The notes beneath the pieces were generated by a model that ran no database searches, was not told where the DNA came from, and worked only from the letters and a program-made list of their open reading frames with translations. From Opitutales bacterium (lineage in GTDB: Bacteria; Verrucomicrobiota; Verrucomicrobiia; Opitutales; UBA953), in assembly GCA_009691685.1 (NCBI GenBank), contig SIAU01000008.1, positions 1 to 47,368 of the forward strand: 47,368 bases of DNA, read 5' to 3'. Positions within the stretch are counted from its first letter, which is position 1, and every line of letters starts with the position of its first letter. The translations under genes were made by a program, and so were the position numbers. Of the stretch, positions 34,947 through 44,175 are shown piece after piece.

Positions 34947-36338
34947 ATGAAAAAAGTAGCCATTACTGAACTTGATCCACGCCTGCAGAAGCAAATCGCT
35001 GCCGCTGATCAACAGCTCAAGACCAATCCTCAATACGCCGTGGAAGTTCTTTCCGGTATATTGTCGCGCAATCCTGGTTGCTTAGAAGTTCGTCGCTCGC
35101 TCCGCCGTGCCCAAAAAGCAATTCTCGGAGTTAAAAAAGGAATGTTCGATGGATTACTCGGAGGCAATGCCGACAAGGCAGCCGAAAAAGATCCCCTCGC
35201 CGCCATTCAAGCCGCTGAAGATATTTTTGCGAAAAAGCCGGGTGATATCGGTGCTAATAAATTACTCGCTGCAGCTGCACTGAAACTCGACTTCCCTGAG
35301 CTCGCTGCTTTCGCCTACGAAGAACTCACTCAGGTCGACGCCAAAAACGTTCAACACTTTATCGACTTAGCTAACACCTGGATCATCGCACACGAATACG
35401 ATTCCGCGCTTAATGCTGCAGACGCTGGTTTAAAACTTTTCCCTGGAAATGGAGACCTCCAGGAATCCGTACGTAAAGCGTCAGTGAGCAAGACGATGCG
35501 CAAAGGAAACTGGGAAGACAAAGGCGACTTCCAATCCAAACTTAAAGACAAAGACGAAGCTCTCCGCCTCGAACAATCCACGCGTACAGTGACCGACTCT
35601 GGTACCGCACTCGAACAAGCCGCCAGTCTTGCCGTAAAAATCCAAGCACAACCTGATAACCTCGATCTCTACCGTGAAATCGTTCGTCAATTCATCGGTG
35701 CTGGCGACCTCGATAGTGCCGTCGCTTGGTTACAACGCGGACGTCTGACAACCCTCGGTAAACAAGACTCTTCTCTCGAAAGTCAGGAAATCAGCCTCAT
35801 CACTCAACGCTTTGAAAAGGCTTCCAAACTACTTGCGGAAAAAGTTCAGGCAAATCCGGCCGACGCTGCTGCCGTCGCCGAACTCGCCACGAACGATGCA
35901 GAACTTACCGCCTACCGACTGCAAACTACCGCGAGCCTCGTGGAGCGTTACCCGAACGACTACTCATTCCGTTTTGAATACGGCAACTTACTCCTCAATG
36001 CCGGTCGCCTCGACGAATCGATTCAACAATTACAATACGCCCAACGTAATCCTAAATTCCGCCAGGCCTCGATTCTCGCCATCGGCAAAGCTTTCACGGC
36101 CAGCTCTAAATTCGATTTAGCCGTCGACCAATTCAACTTAGCTAAATCCGAATTACAGGTGATGAATGATCTTAAGAAAGAAGTGATTTACGAGCTAGCG
36201 AGTGCCTTTGAGAAAATGGGTCGTACCAAAGAAGCGATGGAAGAATTTAAAGCGATTTACATGGCCGACTCCGGATATCGTGATGTTTCGAAGAAAATTA
36301 ACACCTTCTACGACAGCCAAAAAGGTCCCGTCTCTTAA
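34947..36338 (+). CDS. Tetratricopeptide-repeat protein
   Basis: The 463 residues are nearly all helical, with TPR-type repeats such as LQKQIAAADQQLKTNPQYAVEVLSG, YSFRFEYGNLLLNAGRLDESI and EVIYELASAFEKMGRTKEAMEEFKAIY. No signal peptide or membrane helix is seen, so it is probably a cytoplasmic scaffold or chaperone-like protein. No partner can be named. The composition is rich in Ala, Leu, Lys and Gln. It starts 53 bp after the SET gene. Confidence 0.8.
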   Translation: MKKVAITELDPRLQKQIAAADQQLKTNPQYAVEVLSGILSRNPGCLEVRRSLRRAQKAILGVKKGMFDGLLGGNADKAAEKDPLAAIQAAEDIFAKKPGDIGANKLLAAAALKLDFPELAAFAYEELTQVDAKNVQHFIDLANTWIIAHEYDSALNAADAGLKLFPGNGDLQESVRKASVSKTMRKGNWEDKGDFQSKLKDKDEALRLEQSTRTVTDSGTALEQAASLAVKIQAQPDNLDLYREIVRQFIGAGDLDSAVAWLQRGRLTTLGKQDSSLESQEISLITQRFEKASKLLAEKVQANPADAAAVAELATNDAELTAYRLQTTASLVERYPNDYSFRFEYGNLLLNAGRLDESIQQLQYAQRNPKFRQASILAIGKAFTASSKFDLAVDQFNLAKSELQVMNDLKKEVIYELASAFEKMGRTKEAMEEFKAIYMADSGYRDVSKKINTFYDSQKGPVS

Positions 36339-36397
36339 TTTTGTTTTGTATTTTTTATTAAGCAGGAGAATACTACCGTTTCCTCCTTGCTACTCAT

Positions 36398-37942
36398 ATG
36401 TCTCTGACTCCCTTTAAAAGCCTCCTCATTGCCGACGTCGGCATCAGCATGGGCGATGAAGGTAAAGGTCGAGTCATCCCGGAAATCGTTCGCGAACTGC
36501 AACACCTCACAGGTCGTCGCGATGTCGTAGGCACCGTTCTCAAAGTTAACGGCGGCGCCAACTCAGGCCACACTGTCGCTGGCCTTAAATTAAATCTTTT
36601 ACCAGGTGGCGTTGCTGAACACGACGTCGGTTGCCTCGCACTGGGCTCTGGCGTCGTCGCCGACCCCCGTAAAGCCCTCTGGGAAGCTCTCCCAGTTGAA
36701 AAGCTGGGCTACCCGGTTCTCTCGCGTCTCCTCATCGACGAGCGTTGTATGGTGAGCGACATCTCACACCGCATTCTCGATCTCGCCTGGGAAGATTATC
36801 GTGTCACTGTTCTCGGACAAGACGCACGTGGCTCCACAGGTCGCGGTATCACTCCCGCCTACGCTGATGAAGTCGGCCAGATGCAAATTTATTACTCCGA
36901 GTTTCTCGGAAATAAATCCGACTATGCCAAGCGTCTCTCGGCTCGACTCAACCGCGCCGCCGATATCGTCCAAAACGTTTGCAAACTCAGCCCCGAAAAA
37001 TGGTCCGCCCTTTTCACCAAACTTACCGAAGCCGAAATCCGTGCCAATAAAGGTGCTATCGATGCCGGAGTTTTCACGGCCGCTGAATTCGACTTCACCC
37101 GCTTCGCCGGAACCAAGCCTTTCACTTTTAATCATGAATCGGTCTTAGCTGCGTATTGGGAAGCAGGTTCAAAACTCGCTCCCACCATTGGCGATGTTCG
37201 TGAACGCATTTTATCCGACCTTGCAGCCGATCGCCGCATCATCGGAGAATTCGGTCAAGCCTACTGGCTCGATAAACGCGCTGGCTTCGCTCCTAACGTT
37301 ACCGCGTCACACACTTACACTCCCGAGTTCTTTCAATCCGCTGGCATTCCCGTTCAAGCAATTCACACCGTGGGTTGCTGCAAGGCTTACGATACCAAAG
37401 TGGGCACACACGTCTTTATCACGAAGATGGAAGAGTCTCACCCTCTCCAACGTACCCTCGCTAAATTAGAATTTGGGACCAGCACCGGACGTCAACGCAT
37501 GGTGGGCTGGTCCGACCTCGTTGAAAAAGCCGACACCCTGCGCTACGGCGGCTTTGATGATTTAGTATTAAATAAACTCGACGCTCTTTCTCCCCACGGA
37601 GAATGGACCGGCGGCGATCTCCAACTTTGCACGGGCTACCGTGATAGCTCTGGAAAAACACATCTAGGAGTGCCCCGTAATGACGCCGTGCGTCGCACCC
37701 TCACACCGATCTACGCTACTTTACCAGGTTGGAAATCAGATATCTCCAAAATCCGCTCCTGGGCACAACTCCCCGCTGAGGCTCGTCGCTATGTTTCTTT
37801 TACGATGTCCGAAATGGTCCGCCTCGCCTCTCGCGGGCATACCCTAAAGTCTTTGCCCAATTTAAGATATATCGGAGTGGGACCTGATCCCGATCAAATT
37901 ATTTCCGACGTGCCTGCGACATCGGAATTAATTAAACAGTAA
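36398..37942 (+). CDS. purA: Adenylosuccinate synthetase, long divergent form
   Basis: It converts IMP, aspartate and GTP to adenylosuccinate in AMP synthesis. Key residues are kept: catalytic Asp in MGDEGKGR, His in [15 protein letters not shown] (IMP/phosphate loop), [13 protein letters not shown] and NKLDALS (guanine recognition). At 514 residues it is about 80 longer than the usual 430. The block normally read as EGAQG...DxxxGTYPxVTSS is altered to [23 protein letters not shown]. The retained Asp argues against the phage PurZ type, in which it is replaced. Its function is probably PurA, but the divergence is notable. Confidence 0.85.
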   Translation: MSLTPFKSLLIADVGISMGDEGKGRVIPEIVRELQHLTGRRDVVGTVLKVNGGANSGHTVAGLKLNLLPGGVAEHDVGCLALGSGVVADPRKALWEALPVEKLGYPVLSRLLIDERCMVSDISHRILDLAWEDYRVTVLGQDARGSTGRGITPAYADEVGQMQIYYSEFLGNKSDYAKRLSARLNRAADIVQNVCKLSPEKWSALFTKLTEAEIRANKGAIDAGVFTAAEFDFTRFAGTKPFTFNHESVLAAYWEAGSKLAPTIGDVRERILSDLAADRRIIGEFGQAYWLDKRAGFAPNVTASHTYTPEFFQSAGIPVQAIHTVGCCKAYDTKVGTHVFITKMEESHPLQRTLAKLEFGTSTGRQRMVGWSDLVEKADTLRYGGFDDLVLNKLDALSPHGEWTGGDLQLCTGYRDSSGKTHLGVPRNDAVRRTLTPIYATLPGWKSDISKIRSWAQLPAEARRYVSFTMSEMVRLASRGHTLKSLPNLRYIGVGPDPDQIISDVPATSELIKQ

Positions 37943-37943
37943 T

Positions 37944-39347
37944 TTATCCCTTGATATACGGGAGGAAAATAAGTCCCGCGATCAGGAAGTAGATAACCAA
38001 TCCGGTGACGTCGACAATCGTCGCCACGAAGGGTGCGGCCGCTTTGGCAGGATCAAATCCGAATCGTCGTAAAATAAACGGCAACATCGCGCCCGATAAA
38101 CTTCCCCATAATACTACCCCAATCAACGAGAAGAAAATAACGAGTCCTAATAAGAACCAATGTTCACCGTAGCCGGGTGTGCTACCACAAAGATTAGGGA
38201 AGAAAAAGTGCCAAATCGCAATGCGGGCAAAACCGATGGTGCCTAAAATAACTCCGAGCCCCAGACCGCTCGTGATTTCCCGACGGAAGACCTTAAACCA
38301 ATCCTTTAAATTAATTTCAGCCAGAGCCATCGCACGAATGACTAAAGCCGAGGCCTGTGATCCCGAATTACCACCCGATGAAATAATCAGGGGTAAGAAT
38401 AAAGATAGAACGACCGCCTTCTCAATCGCACCTTCAAAGAAACCCATCGCCGTAGCGGTAAACATTTCCCCGATAAATAAAATAACGAGCCAACCCGCAC
38501 GTTGGCGAATGAGCTGTGTTAAAGGTGTATCTAAGAGAGGTTCTTCGGGCACTTCCACAGCACCCAAGAACGCGATATCTTTGGCGGCCTCTTCACTGGC
38601 CGTCTCTAAAACGTCGTCCACCGTCACAATACCCAACACAATCATATCCGCATTAACTACCGGAATAATGGTGCGAGAGTGCTTACGGAATAATTTTACA
38701 GCATCCGTCTGTGAGTCGGTAACCTTTAAGTAAATGGGAGGGGCCGCAGGTAAGTCTGACACCTTAGAGGTAGCATCGGCTGTAAAGATATCACGAATCC
38801 GGTGTACGCCTAAGAGTTTACCTGCCTCATCCACCGAGCAAACCACGTGAACGTAATAAACATCCTTCGCCCGTTCTTTAACGTAATCTAAGGACTGTTG
38901 AATGGTCCAATTCTGACGAATCGAAACAAACTTCGTCGTCATCATTCGACCCACACTATTCTCGGGATAGCCGAGAAGTTGTAACGCGACTCGCTGCTGC
39001 GCCGGATCGAGTAAGCTCAATAAGCTTACCGCATGCTCTGGACATTCTTCGAGGAAGGCTGTGCGGTCGTCATCCGACATCGCATTTAAAATCGACGCCG
39101 CATCTTTCTCACCCAACGCTCGAATTAAATCTTCCTGGTGATTGGGATCAATGTATTCAAAAATTTCTGCGGCGACCGTCTTCGGTAATAAACGAAAACT
39201 CACTGCCATCTCGACGGGCTCTAAATGCTCGAGTAAATCAGAAGCATCCGCATGCGGTAAACTCACCAACAATTGACGGATCCCTTGGAAGTCACGCTTC
39301 TCGATGAGGAGATGGACGTTCTCAATATGCTCTGGAGTTGCCGTCAT
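37944..39347 (-). CDS. mgtE: MgtE-family magnesium transporter
   Basis: It is a Mg-selective channel of the inner membrane gated by cytoplasmic Mg. Order: N-terminal superhelical domain (about 1-125), two CBS domains (about 130-255, with VGRMMTTKFVSI and VLGIVTVDDVLE), a linker helix and five membrane helices with the pore signature LPLIISSGGNSGSQA. ATG at 39347 gives 467 residues; a TTG 36 bases upstream was not chosen. The stop lies one base from that of purA. No Mg-sensing leader RNA is visible in the 76-bp upstream gap. Confidence 0.95.
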   Translation of the reverse strand: MTATPEHIENVHLLIEKRDFQGIRQLLVSLPHADASDLLEHLEPVEMAVSFRLLPKTVAAEIFEYIDPNHQEDLIRALGEKDAASILNAMSDDDRTAFLEECPEHAVSLLSLLDPAQQRVALQLLGYPENSVGRMMTTKFVSIRQNWTIQQSLDYVKERAKDVYYVHVVCSVDEAGKLLGVHRIRDIFTADATSKVSDLPAAPPIYLKVTDSQTDAVKLFRKHSRTIIPVVNADMIVLGIVTVDDVLETASEEAAKDIAFLGAVEVPEEPLLDTPLTQLIRQRAGWLVILFIGEMFTATAMGFFEGAIEKAVVLSLFLPLIISSGGNSGSQASALVIRAMALAEINLKDWFKVFRREITSGLGLGVILGTIGFARIAIWHFFFPNLCGSTPGYGEHWFLLGLVIFFSLIGVVLWGSLSGAMLPFILRRFGFDPAKAAAPFVATIVDVTGLVIYFLIAGLIFLPYIKG

Positions 39348-39423
39348 GCAAAGAATGTGCCATTGATGTCGAGACTTGGGCAAACCCTAAAATTGATTTT
39401 CACCACTTCGTCACCCTCCCCCC

Positions 39424-39750
39424 ATGCAACATAATTTTGCACTCCCCCTCTGGTCACTCGTCGACCAACGTAAAATTGAATCAGGTAAATCAGACATGCG
39501 TGGCTTAGCCAAAGAACTGGGTCGCTGGCTTAATCATAATTTCGATATCGATCACCAAGGGACCGCCATCGAAGAACCTACGGATGTTACGGGTTTTGCT
39601 GGACCCATACTCGTCATCGCAGGCGTCGAACAAGCCAAGTGGCCCACGATGATTGCCCTCGCCCAAAGCAAGAAGACCCAACTTTACGTCGTGCTAATTA
39701 ATGAGGCCGGACAGTTCACCCTGAAGGAATTGAACTTACCCGAAGGTTAA
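39424..39750 (+). CDS. Hypothetical small soluble protein
   Basis: The gene encodes 108 residues with no recognised family. It appears soluble: an N-terminal helical part (WSLVDQRKIESGKSDMRGLAKELGRWLN) and a beta/alpha C-terminal part (GPILVIAGVEQAKWPTMIALAQ). No signal peptide or cysteine motif is seen. It diverges from mgtE with 76 bp between starts. Codon use and protein-like composition support a real gene. Confidence 0.5.
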   Translation: MQHNFALPLWSLVDQRKIESGKSDMRGLAKELGRWLNHNFDIDHQGTAIEEPTDVTGFAGPILVIAGVEQAKWPTMIALAQSKKTQLYVVLINEAGQFTLKELNLPEG

Positions 39751-39770
39751 GTGGCAAGCCACCCAACGGC

Positions 39771-41045
39771 TTAGTTCTTCGCTTCCCGCACCAACCGCTT
39801 TAATAAAACGGTCGCGTCCCCCGCCCCCTGGTCGAAATTAAAGAAGACGTCCCCGCCCGAGTCCTTCCCGATTTCAATGCCGTTATTATACTCCTTAATA
39901 TCTAGAATCTTGTTCAGCTTGAAATTTATATTTTTATATTCGCCGTTAAAAATTACCCGTTGGTCCGTAAAAATCGCCGTCCCGCTATCAATTTTAGTCA
40001 ACTGATCCTTGGTCTCGCGCTGCACGTCGTAACTCCCCACACGATAACGCAAACTACCGAAGATTTTAATACTTGAAGAAAAGCCTCCATAATTTCTACG
40101 CACCACCGTGCGCTTAACTAATAATAAACTCACGGGTTGCATCCAATAACACACCTCACTCCCCAATTCGAGATTACAATCAATCGGAGTTAATTTTCCT
40201 TTCAGTAAGTCAAAATATTTTTGAGCCCGATTAAACGATGCCTGAATCGCAGGATAATTCGCTAAACGTAAATCTAAATCCGTGGCGAATTGATTAAAAA
40301 TCTTAACATTCTCCGGTGAAATAATCGAATCCTCGTCTATCGTCTCACACAAGTATTTAAGCTCCTGCGTTAATACTTCACCCCAGATAATCGTATTGAG
40401 ACTCTCCATCACACTACTAGGCAAGGGAATACTCTGCGCGAGGCTTTTGATTTTTTCTCTTTTTTCCGAATACTCCCCGGTCGCATTCAAAATAGCCTGA
40501 AACGCTTTTTTATAATATTCCAAGAAAACTTCTTTCTGCATTTCGTGGGCCCTCTCCTGCTTTACCCCGAAACTGTTCATGAGATTATCTAAATTAATTT
40601 TCTCTTGGGTGGTGAAAAGATGGTCCTCTAAATGAGCTTGCACCATCAAAAGATACCACGCCTCTAACTCTTTTTTGCAGCGACGATATAAATTGGATCG
40701 GGTCACTTGATTGATTTGCTCAATATCAGCTGCGGTTAACTGACACTCCTGCTGCGCCGCCGTTAACTTATCCCATAACATCGCCAGCATCATCGGCTTG
40801 CTCTCTCGGGAGAGTAGCTGATCCCATAGATTAGCTGATTTTTCTTCCGGACGTGGAAAAGGTAATTTCCAAACTTTTTGCGTATTCACTAACTCGTAAA
40901 CCGGTTTCCAAGCCGTCATCCCCGGACGCCAGAAAAAATCCGTTTCCATCAGCTGACCACTGGCAATGAGACTCGGAATTTCCTGAACGGCAAACTGTCC
41001 AATCTCCTGCCCACTACGAGCAATATGTACACGGTCAGCTACCAT
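39771..41045 (-). CDS. GYF-domain protein with helical middle and possible PH-like C-terminus
   Basis: Residues 1-60 are a clear bacterial GYF_2 module (IGQFAVQEIPSLIASGQLMETDFFWRPGMTAWKPV), thought to bind peptides. A long helical middle (about 85-300) follows. The last 120 residues look like a PH- or GRAM-like beta-barrel (SGTAIFTDQRVIFNGEYKNINFKLNKI), a fold often seen at membranes. No signal peptide or membrane helix is present. It stands alone 49 bp upstream of the sulfatase stop region. Its GYF module echoes the last gene of the 22.7-30.15 kb operon, so a shared pathway is conceivable but unproven. Confidence 0.65.
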   Translation of the reverse strand: MVADRVHIARSGQEIGQFAVQEIPSLIASGQLMETDFFWRPGMTAWKPVYELVNTQKVWKLPFPRPEEKSANLWDQLLSRESKPMMLAMLWDKLTAAQQECQLTAADIEQINQVTRSNLYRRCKKELEAWYLLMVQAHLEDHLFTTQEKINLDNLMNSFGVKQERAHEMQKEVFLEYYKKAFQAILNATGEYSEKREKIKSLAQSIPLPSSVMESLNTIIWGEVLTQELKYLCETIDEDSIISPENVKIFNQFATDLDLRLANYPAIQASFNRAQKYFDLLKGKLTPIDCNLELGSEVCYWMQPVSLLLVKRTVVRRNYGGFSSSIKIFGSLRYRVGSYDVQRETKDQLTKIDSGTAIFTDQRVIFNGEYKNINFKLNKILDIKEYNNGIEIGKDSGGDVFFNFDQGAGDATVLLKRLVREAKN

Positions 41046-41094
41046 ACTAAACTAATAAAATTCTAAAAGATTTAATCAAGTTTTGGTTTAGTAC

Positions 41095-42549
41095 TCACTC
41101 ACCCTTCTTCACTCCCCCGTCCTTTTTAATCGCCTTGCCTGGCGTTACGATGACCGGGTGTATTTTTTTACTCAGGGCCTTTAATTCGCTCATTATCGAA
41201 GCAAACGCCGGGTCCTTCGCCAAATTCTTTAGTTCCTGTGGATCATTCTCGTGATCATAGAGTTCCATGCCCTTCTCTCCATTTTGCCACTCGGTAAATC
41301 TCCAACGTTCAGTTCTCACACTGTAACCCTGTACCTTATCTTTACCCTTCGTCACTGTTTGCGTATAGGCCGCTCGGCTCCAAGGCGCATCAGCGTTCGC
41401 TAATAACGGACGCAAACTGACACCCTCTAGTCCATCAGGTGCCTTCACACCTGCCAAGTCAGTCAAGGTGGGATAAATATCCACCAACTCAATGGTGCGC
41501 TTAGAGGCCTTGCCATTGGCTGCCGCTTTGGGTGCCACAATAATCATTGGCACCCTCGCCGCTTCCTCAAAACAGGTCTGCTTCATCCACAATCCGTGCT
41601 CACCTAAATGATAACCATGATCACTAATAAAAACGATGATCGTATTGTCCGCTAAACCTAATCGATCTAACGCATCAACCACTCGACCAATCTGCGAGTC
41701 TACAAATGAAATGGTTGCATGATAAGCGCGGCGGCATTCCCGTGCCTGCTCTGCCGTTACTCCGCGATATGGCCAATTTACACCCGTATCATAAACGGCC
41801 GCTGGCACGGTCGATTTCCAATCTGAGGCAATCGGCGGCAGAACCTCATCTTCCACTTTATACATATCAAACCATTTCTTGGGAGCTACCCAGGGACAAT
41901 GGGGCTTGTAAAATCCGACCGCTAAAAAGAACGGTTTATCTTTATTCGCTTCCAGCAACTTAATCGCCTCAGTCGCCACCTTACCATCGGTGTGCTCTTC
42001 ATCTTTACCTGTAGGATCAGCGAGAAGGGACATCGATGAACCCAGCGCAGTCGTCGGTGGATAAATCAAGATATCATTTTCTAGTGCTGTCTTATCCAGA
42101 CCGGCTGGATTCACGACCTGATTCCACGACGCTGGGTCGTCCGGTCCACTGGTGCCGATATCTCCAGGATTTCCGTAGTGATAAATTTTTCCAACCCGGG
42201 CCGCAAAATAACCCGCCTTCATAAACGCCTGTGGCATCGTCACCACATCGGGCATACCCTGACGAAAATGATAAGCTAGATCCATGACCTTCGTGGTATC
42301 CGGACGTAGCCCCGTCATAAACGAGGCCCGACTCGGGGCACACCAAGGAAACTGACAATAAGCCCGATCAAATTTCACCCCGCGCGACGCTAGCTTATCT
42401 AAATTCGGTGACTTCACAAACGGATGACCATACGCACCCAAGTCATTATTCATATCATCCGATACAATAAATAAGACATTCATCTTTTTGTCCGACTCTG
42501 CCGCCCATCCCAGAGTCGCCATTAAAAATAAAGCTAACAAGATTCGCAT
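41095..42549 (-). CDS. Secreted type I sulfatase, iduronate-2-sulfatase-like
   Basis: It would remove sulfate esters from polysaccharides in the periplasm. A signal peptide (MRILLALFLMATLGWAAES) is followed by metal-binding DDMNND (31-36) and CAPSR (70-74), the site where cysteine is turned into formylglycine. GKIYHYGN, HGYHLGEHG and PTLTDLAG fit the iduronate-2-sulfatase-like group common in marine Verrucomicrobia and Planctomycetes. 484 residues is normal. The maturing enzyme gene is not in the window. It follows two lyases and a GH2 enzyme on the same strand. Confidence 0.92.
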   Translation of the reverse strand: MRILLALFLMATLGWAAESDKKMNVLFIVSDDMNNDLGAYGHPFVKSPNLDKLASRGVKFDRAYCQFPWCAPSRASFMTGLRPDTTKVMDLAYHFRQGMPDVVTMPQAFMKAGYFAARVGKIYHYGNPGDIGTSGPDDPASWNQVVNPAGLDKTALENDILIYPPTTALGSSMSLLADPTGKDEEHTDGKVATEAIKLLEANKDKPFFLAVGFYKPHCPWVAPKKWFDMYKVEDEVLPPIASDWKSTVPAAVYDTGVNWPYRGVTAEQARECRRAYHATISFVDSQIGRVVDALDRLGLADNTIIVFISDHGYHLGEHGLWMKQTCFEEAARVPMIIVAPKAAANGKASKRTIELVDIYPTLTDLAGVKAPDGLEGVSLRPLLANADAPWSRAAYTQTVTKGKDKVQGYSVRTERWRFTEWQNGEKGMELYDHENDPQELKNLAKDPAFASIMSELKALSKKIHPVIVTPGKAIKKDGGVKKGE

Positions 42550-42610
42550 GGCTTTTATCTACCACATTCTAACCCCATCCACCAGCAAGATTAGACTCCG
42601 CATCTTGGCA

Positions 42611-42677
42611 TCTCCCCTTGTCACCGTGTCCCCGTGTCACCTTGTCCCCTCGCGTGCATTGCACGCGTGTCCCCTCA
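42611..42677. repeat. Intergenic GC-rich repeat, copy A
   Basis: It holds serial variants of the short unit CTTGTCACCGTGTCCCC, then a perfect 7-bp palindrome CGCGTGC-ATT-GCACGCG (42651-42667) and GTCCCCTCAA at the end. It lies between the sulfatase start and the stop of the first lyase, with its last bases three before that stop codon. Confidence 0.85.
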
Positions 42678-42679
42678 AC

Positions 42680-43915
42680 CTAAAACCCACCTACCAAATA
42701 ATCGACCTTACTAATAGTGGGTAAATCATCATATTTTGCAGCCACCGACACATATTCGGGCTTCTTAAATAGTATCGATGCCATACGCATCTCTGGTAAG
42801 ATTTCAGGGACTTCAGCCTTCTTCGGCACAATCTGTTTAAACGGCCAAGGCTTACGAGGCACATCAAGATAAGGTAGAAGGTAATCGAGAGCGATCGCGA
42901 TGCATCGTCCGTCCTTGGTCTTATAATTCCATAAATCAACCCCCACGTACTCACCCATAATCGCCAAACTCGTGAGCGCCTTCAAATTAAACTGCGAGTA
43001 ACTCAGACTATTCGTACGCGCTAACTCCAATGGTTGCTTTCCATCGGGCTCAATCTGCAAAGCGATACGTTTCTCTTTCGCACGTTCTAAAAATTCTTTA
43101 GCCACGTCCGTCTGACCCACATGCAGTGCCCATCTCACGATTTGTGCATCATAGTGTGATCCGTGGTTATTCTTAGACTCCCCTTCTGCTTTTCCTAATT
43201 CACCTTTCAGCATCCACTCAAAAAAATCTTTAAACCAAACCTCTGCAGCTTCGCGTTCGCCAGCCTTCCAAGCTTTGGAATTCACGAACAGAGCCGTTGC
43301 ATCCGCCGCCATAGAAATATGTCGCCCGTCCATCATTCCCGTGAACCGACCGGTCGACTCACCTCTGACGCCCTGCGAAAATTTCATGTGCGGATTCATT
43401 TTAGTTTTTTCGTCCACAAACCACACCCGGATCTGCTCCACCGCCTTGGCCCCATATTTTTCATCCCCGGTGAAATAGTAAGCTAGTCCAAGAGTCTTCA
43501 TCCGACGTGCCAGAGCCAACACGCGGGTATCATCCGCAAAATCTGGGTTCTTACTCTCCGGATTCACTTCACCATCTTTGCGAATATAGGGTAGACCATC
43601 ACTGGTTTTCGGATTCGGCCAAAAATAGGGTGCAAGACTCACATAGTCTCGAATATCACCGGTTGGACTGGCTACTTTTTTATCTGTTACCGTGAGCGGC
43701 TTATCGTCTAAAAATTTATCCGCTTCTTTCGTTAAAGTTTTTAAGACCGCCACCGCAGCCTTGTCGCCTTGAGCAATCAACGCCTTTGTCTTCTCCAAGG
43801 CACCTGGACGATAGCCATAATAAGTCGATGTCATTGCTACAGGCGATGCCGCGGGTGCCGCAACCTCAGCAGCCACAAGCCCAACCGACATCATTAATAA
43901 TAAAAATAACTTCAT
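42680..43915 (-). CDS. Alginate-lyase-family polysaccharide lyase
   Basis: It belongs to the alginate lyase superfamily (PL5/PL38-type fold, alpha/alpha barrel), which cleaves uronate polymers by beta-elimination. A signal peptide (MKLFLLLMMSVGLVAA) suggests export. WPNPKTSDGLPYIRKDGEVNP and KNNHGSHYD (Asn249, Asn250, His251) are the family's conserved blocks. ATG at 43915 gives 411 residues; the longer frame upstream adds a basic, unexported stretch and runs through a repeat. The substrate could be alginate or another glucuronan. It is a paralogue of the second lyase. Confidence 0.88.
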   Translation of the reverse strand: MKLFLLLMMSVGLVAAEVAAPAASPVAMTSTYYGYRPGALEKTKALIAQGDKAAVAVLKTLTKEADKFLDDKPLTVTDKKVASPTGDIRDYVSLAPYFWPNPKTSDGLPYIRKDGEVNPESKNPDFADDTRVLALARRMKTLGLAYYFTGDEKYGAKAVEQIRVWFVDEKTKMNPHMKFSQGVRGESTGRFTGMMDGRHISMAADATALFVNSKAWKAGEREAAEVWFKDFFEWMLKGELGKAEGESKNNHGSHYDAQIVRWALHVGQTDVAKEFLERAKEKRIALQIEPDGKQPLELARTNSLSYSQFNLKALTSLAIMGEYVGVDLWNYKTKDGRCIAIALDYLLPYLDVPRKPWPFKQIVPKKAEVPEILPEMRMASILFKKPEYVSVAAKYDDLPTISKVDYLVGGF

Positions 43916-43965
43916 GGGGTTTATAAGTATCTTAAACACCCCCCAAGCGCAATTGTTCCTTACCA

Positions 43966-44010
43966 TCTCCCCTTGTCCACGTGTCCCCTCGCGTGCTTTG
44001 CACGCGTCCC
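43966..44010. repeat. Intergenic GC-rich repeat, copy B
   Basis: TCTCCCCTTGTCCACGTGTC followed by the palindrome CGCGTGC-TTT-GCACGCG (43990-44006). It differs from copies A and D only in the 3-base loop and lies upstream of the first lyase, before the toxin-antitoxin genes. Confidence 0.85.
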
Positions 44011-44047
44011 TGAGTATAACACCCGATTTCATTCCACCCCAATTTAA

Positions 44048-44053
44048 TGTACA
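44048..44053. promoter_or_regulatory. TGTACA palindrome, distal possible YefM operator half
   Basis: TGTACA is the core of both operator palindromes bound by YefM in E. coli. This copy lies 105 bp upstream of the one in the yefM promoter. Chance occurrence of a 6-mer is possible. Confidence 0.3.
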
Positions 44054-44082
44054 ATTTCAAAACTATGCCCCCTAAAATTGCC

Positions 44083-44121
44083 TCCTCTTACCCCCGTGGC
44101 AACGTGCCCACGTGTCCGCTT
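44083..44121. repeat. Degenerate copy C of the intergenic repeat
   Basis: CCCGTGGCAACGTGCCCACGTGTCC resembles the tandem-unit part of copies A, B, D and E but lacks the CGCGTGC/GCACGCG palindrome. Recognition is by eye and weaker than for the others. Confidence 0.4.
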
Positions 44122-44140
44122 ACGAACTCTGCTCCCGCTA

Positions 44141-44169
44141 TTGACAGAATTCTGTACATACCATTAAAT
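44141..44169 (+). promoter_or_regulatory. yefM-yoeB promoter with internal TGTACA operator
   Basis: TTGACA (44141-44146) and TTAAAT (44164-44169) are spaced by 17 bp, ending 6 bp before the yefM ATG, so the transcript would be nearly leaderless. TGTACA at 44153-44158 lies between the boxes, where binding of the antitoxin-toxin complex would block polymerase. This matches the autoregulation known for the E. coli system. Confidence 0.55.
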
Positions 44170-44175
44170 AAGACT

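Noticed and set aside
38179-38733. 184-codon open frame antisense to mgtE
   Set aside because: Shadow of the strongly supported mgtE frame; no domain or initiation signal.
39348-39423. Possible Mg-sensing leader upstream of mgtE
   Set aside because: The 76-bp gap to the divergent gene is too short and shows no M-box-like conserved elements or hairpins.
44047-44175. 42-residue N-terminal extension of yefM in the same frame
   Set aside because: The Phd/YefM domain starts at the ATG at 44176; the extension crosses the promoter, the operator and a repeat.
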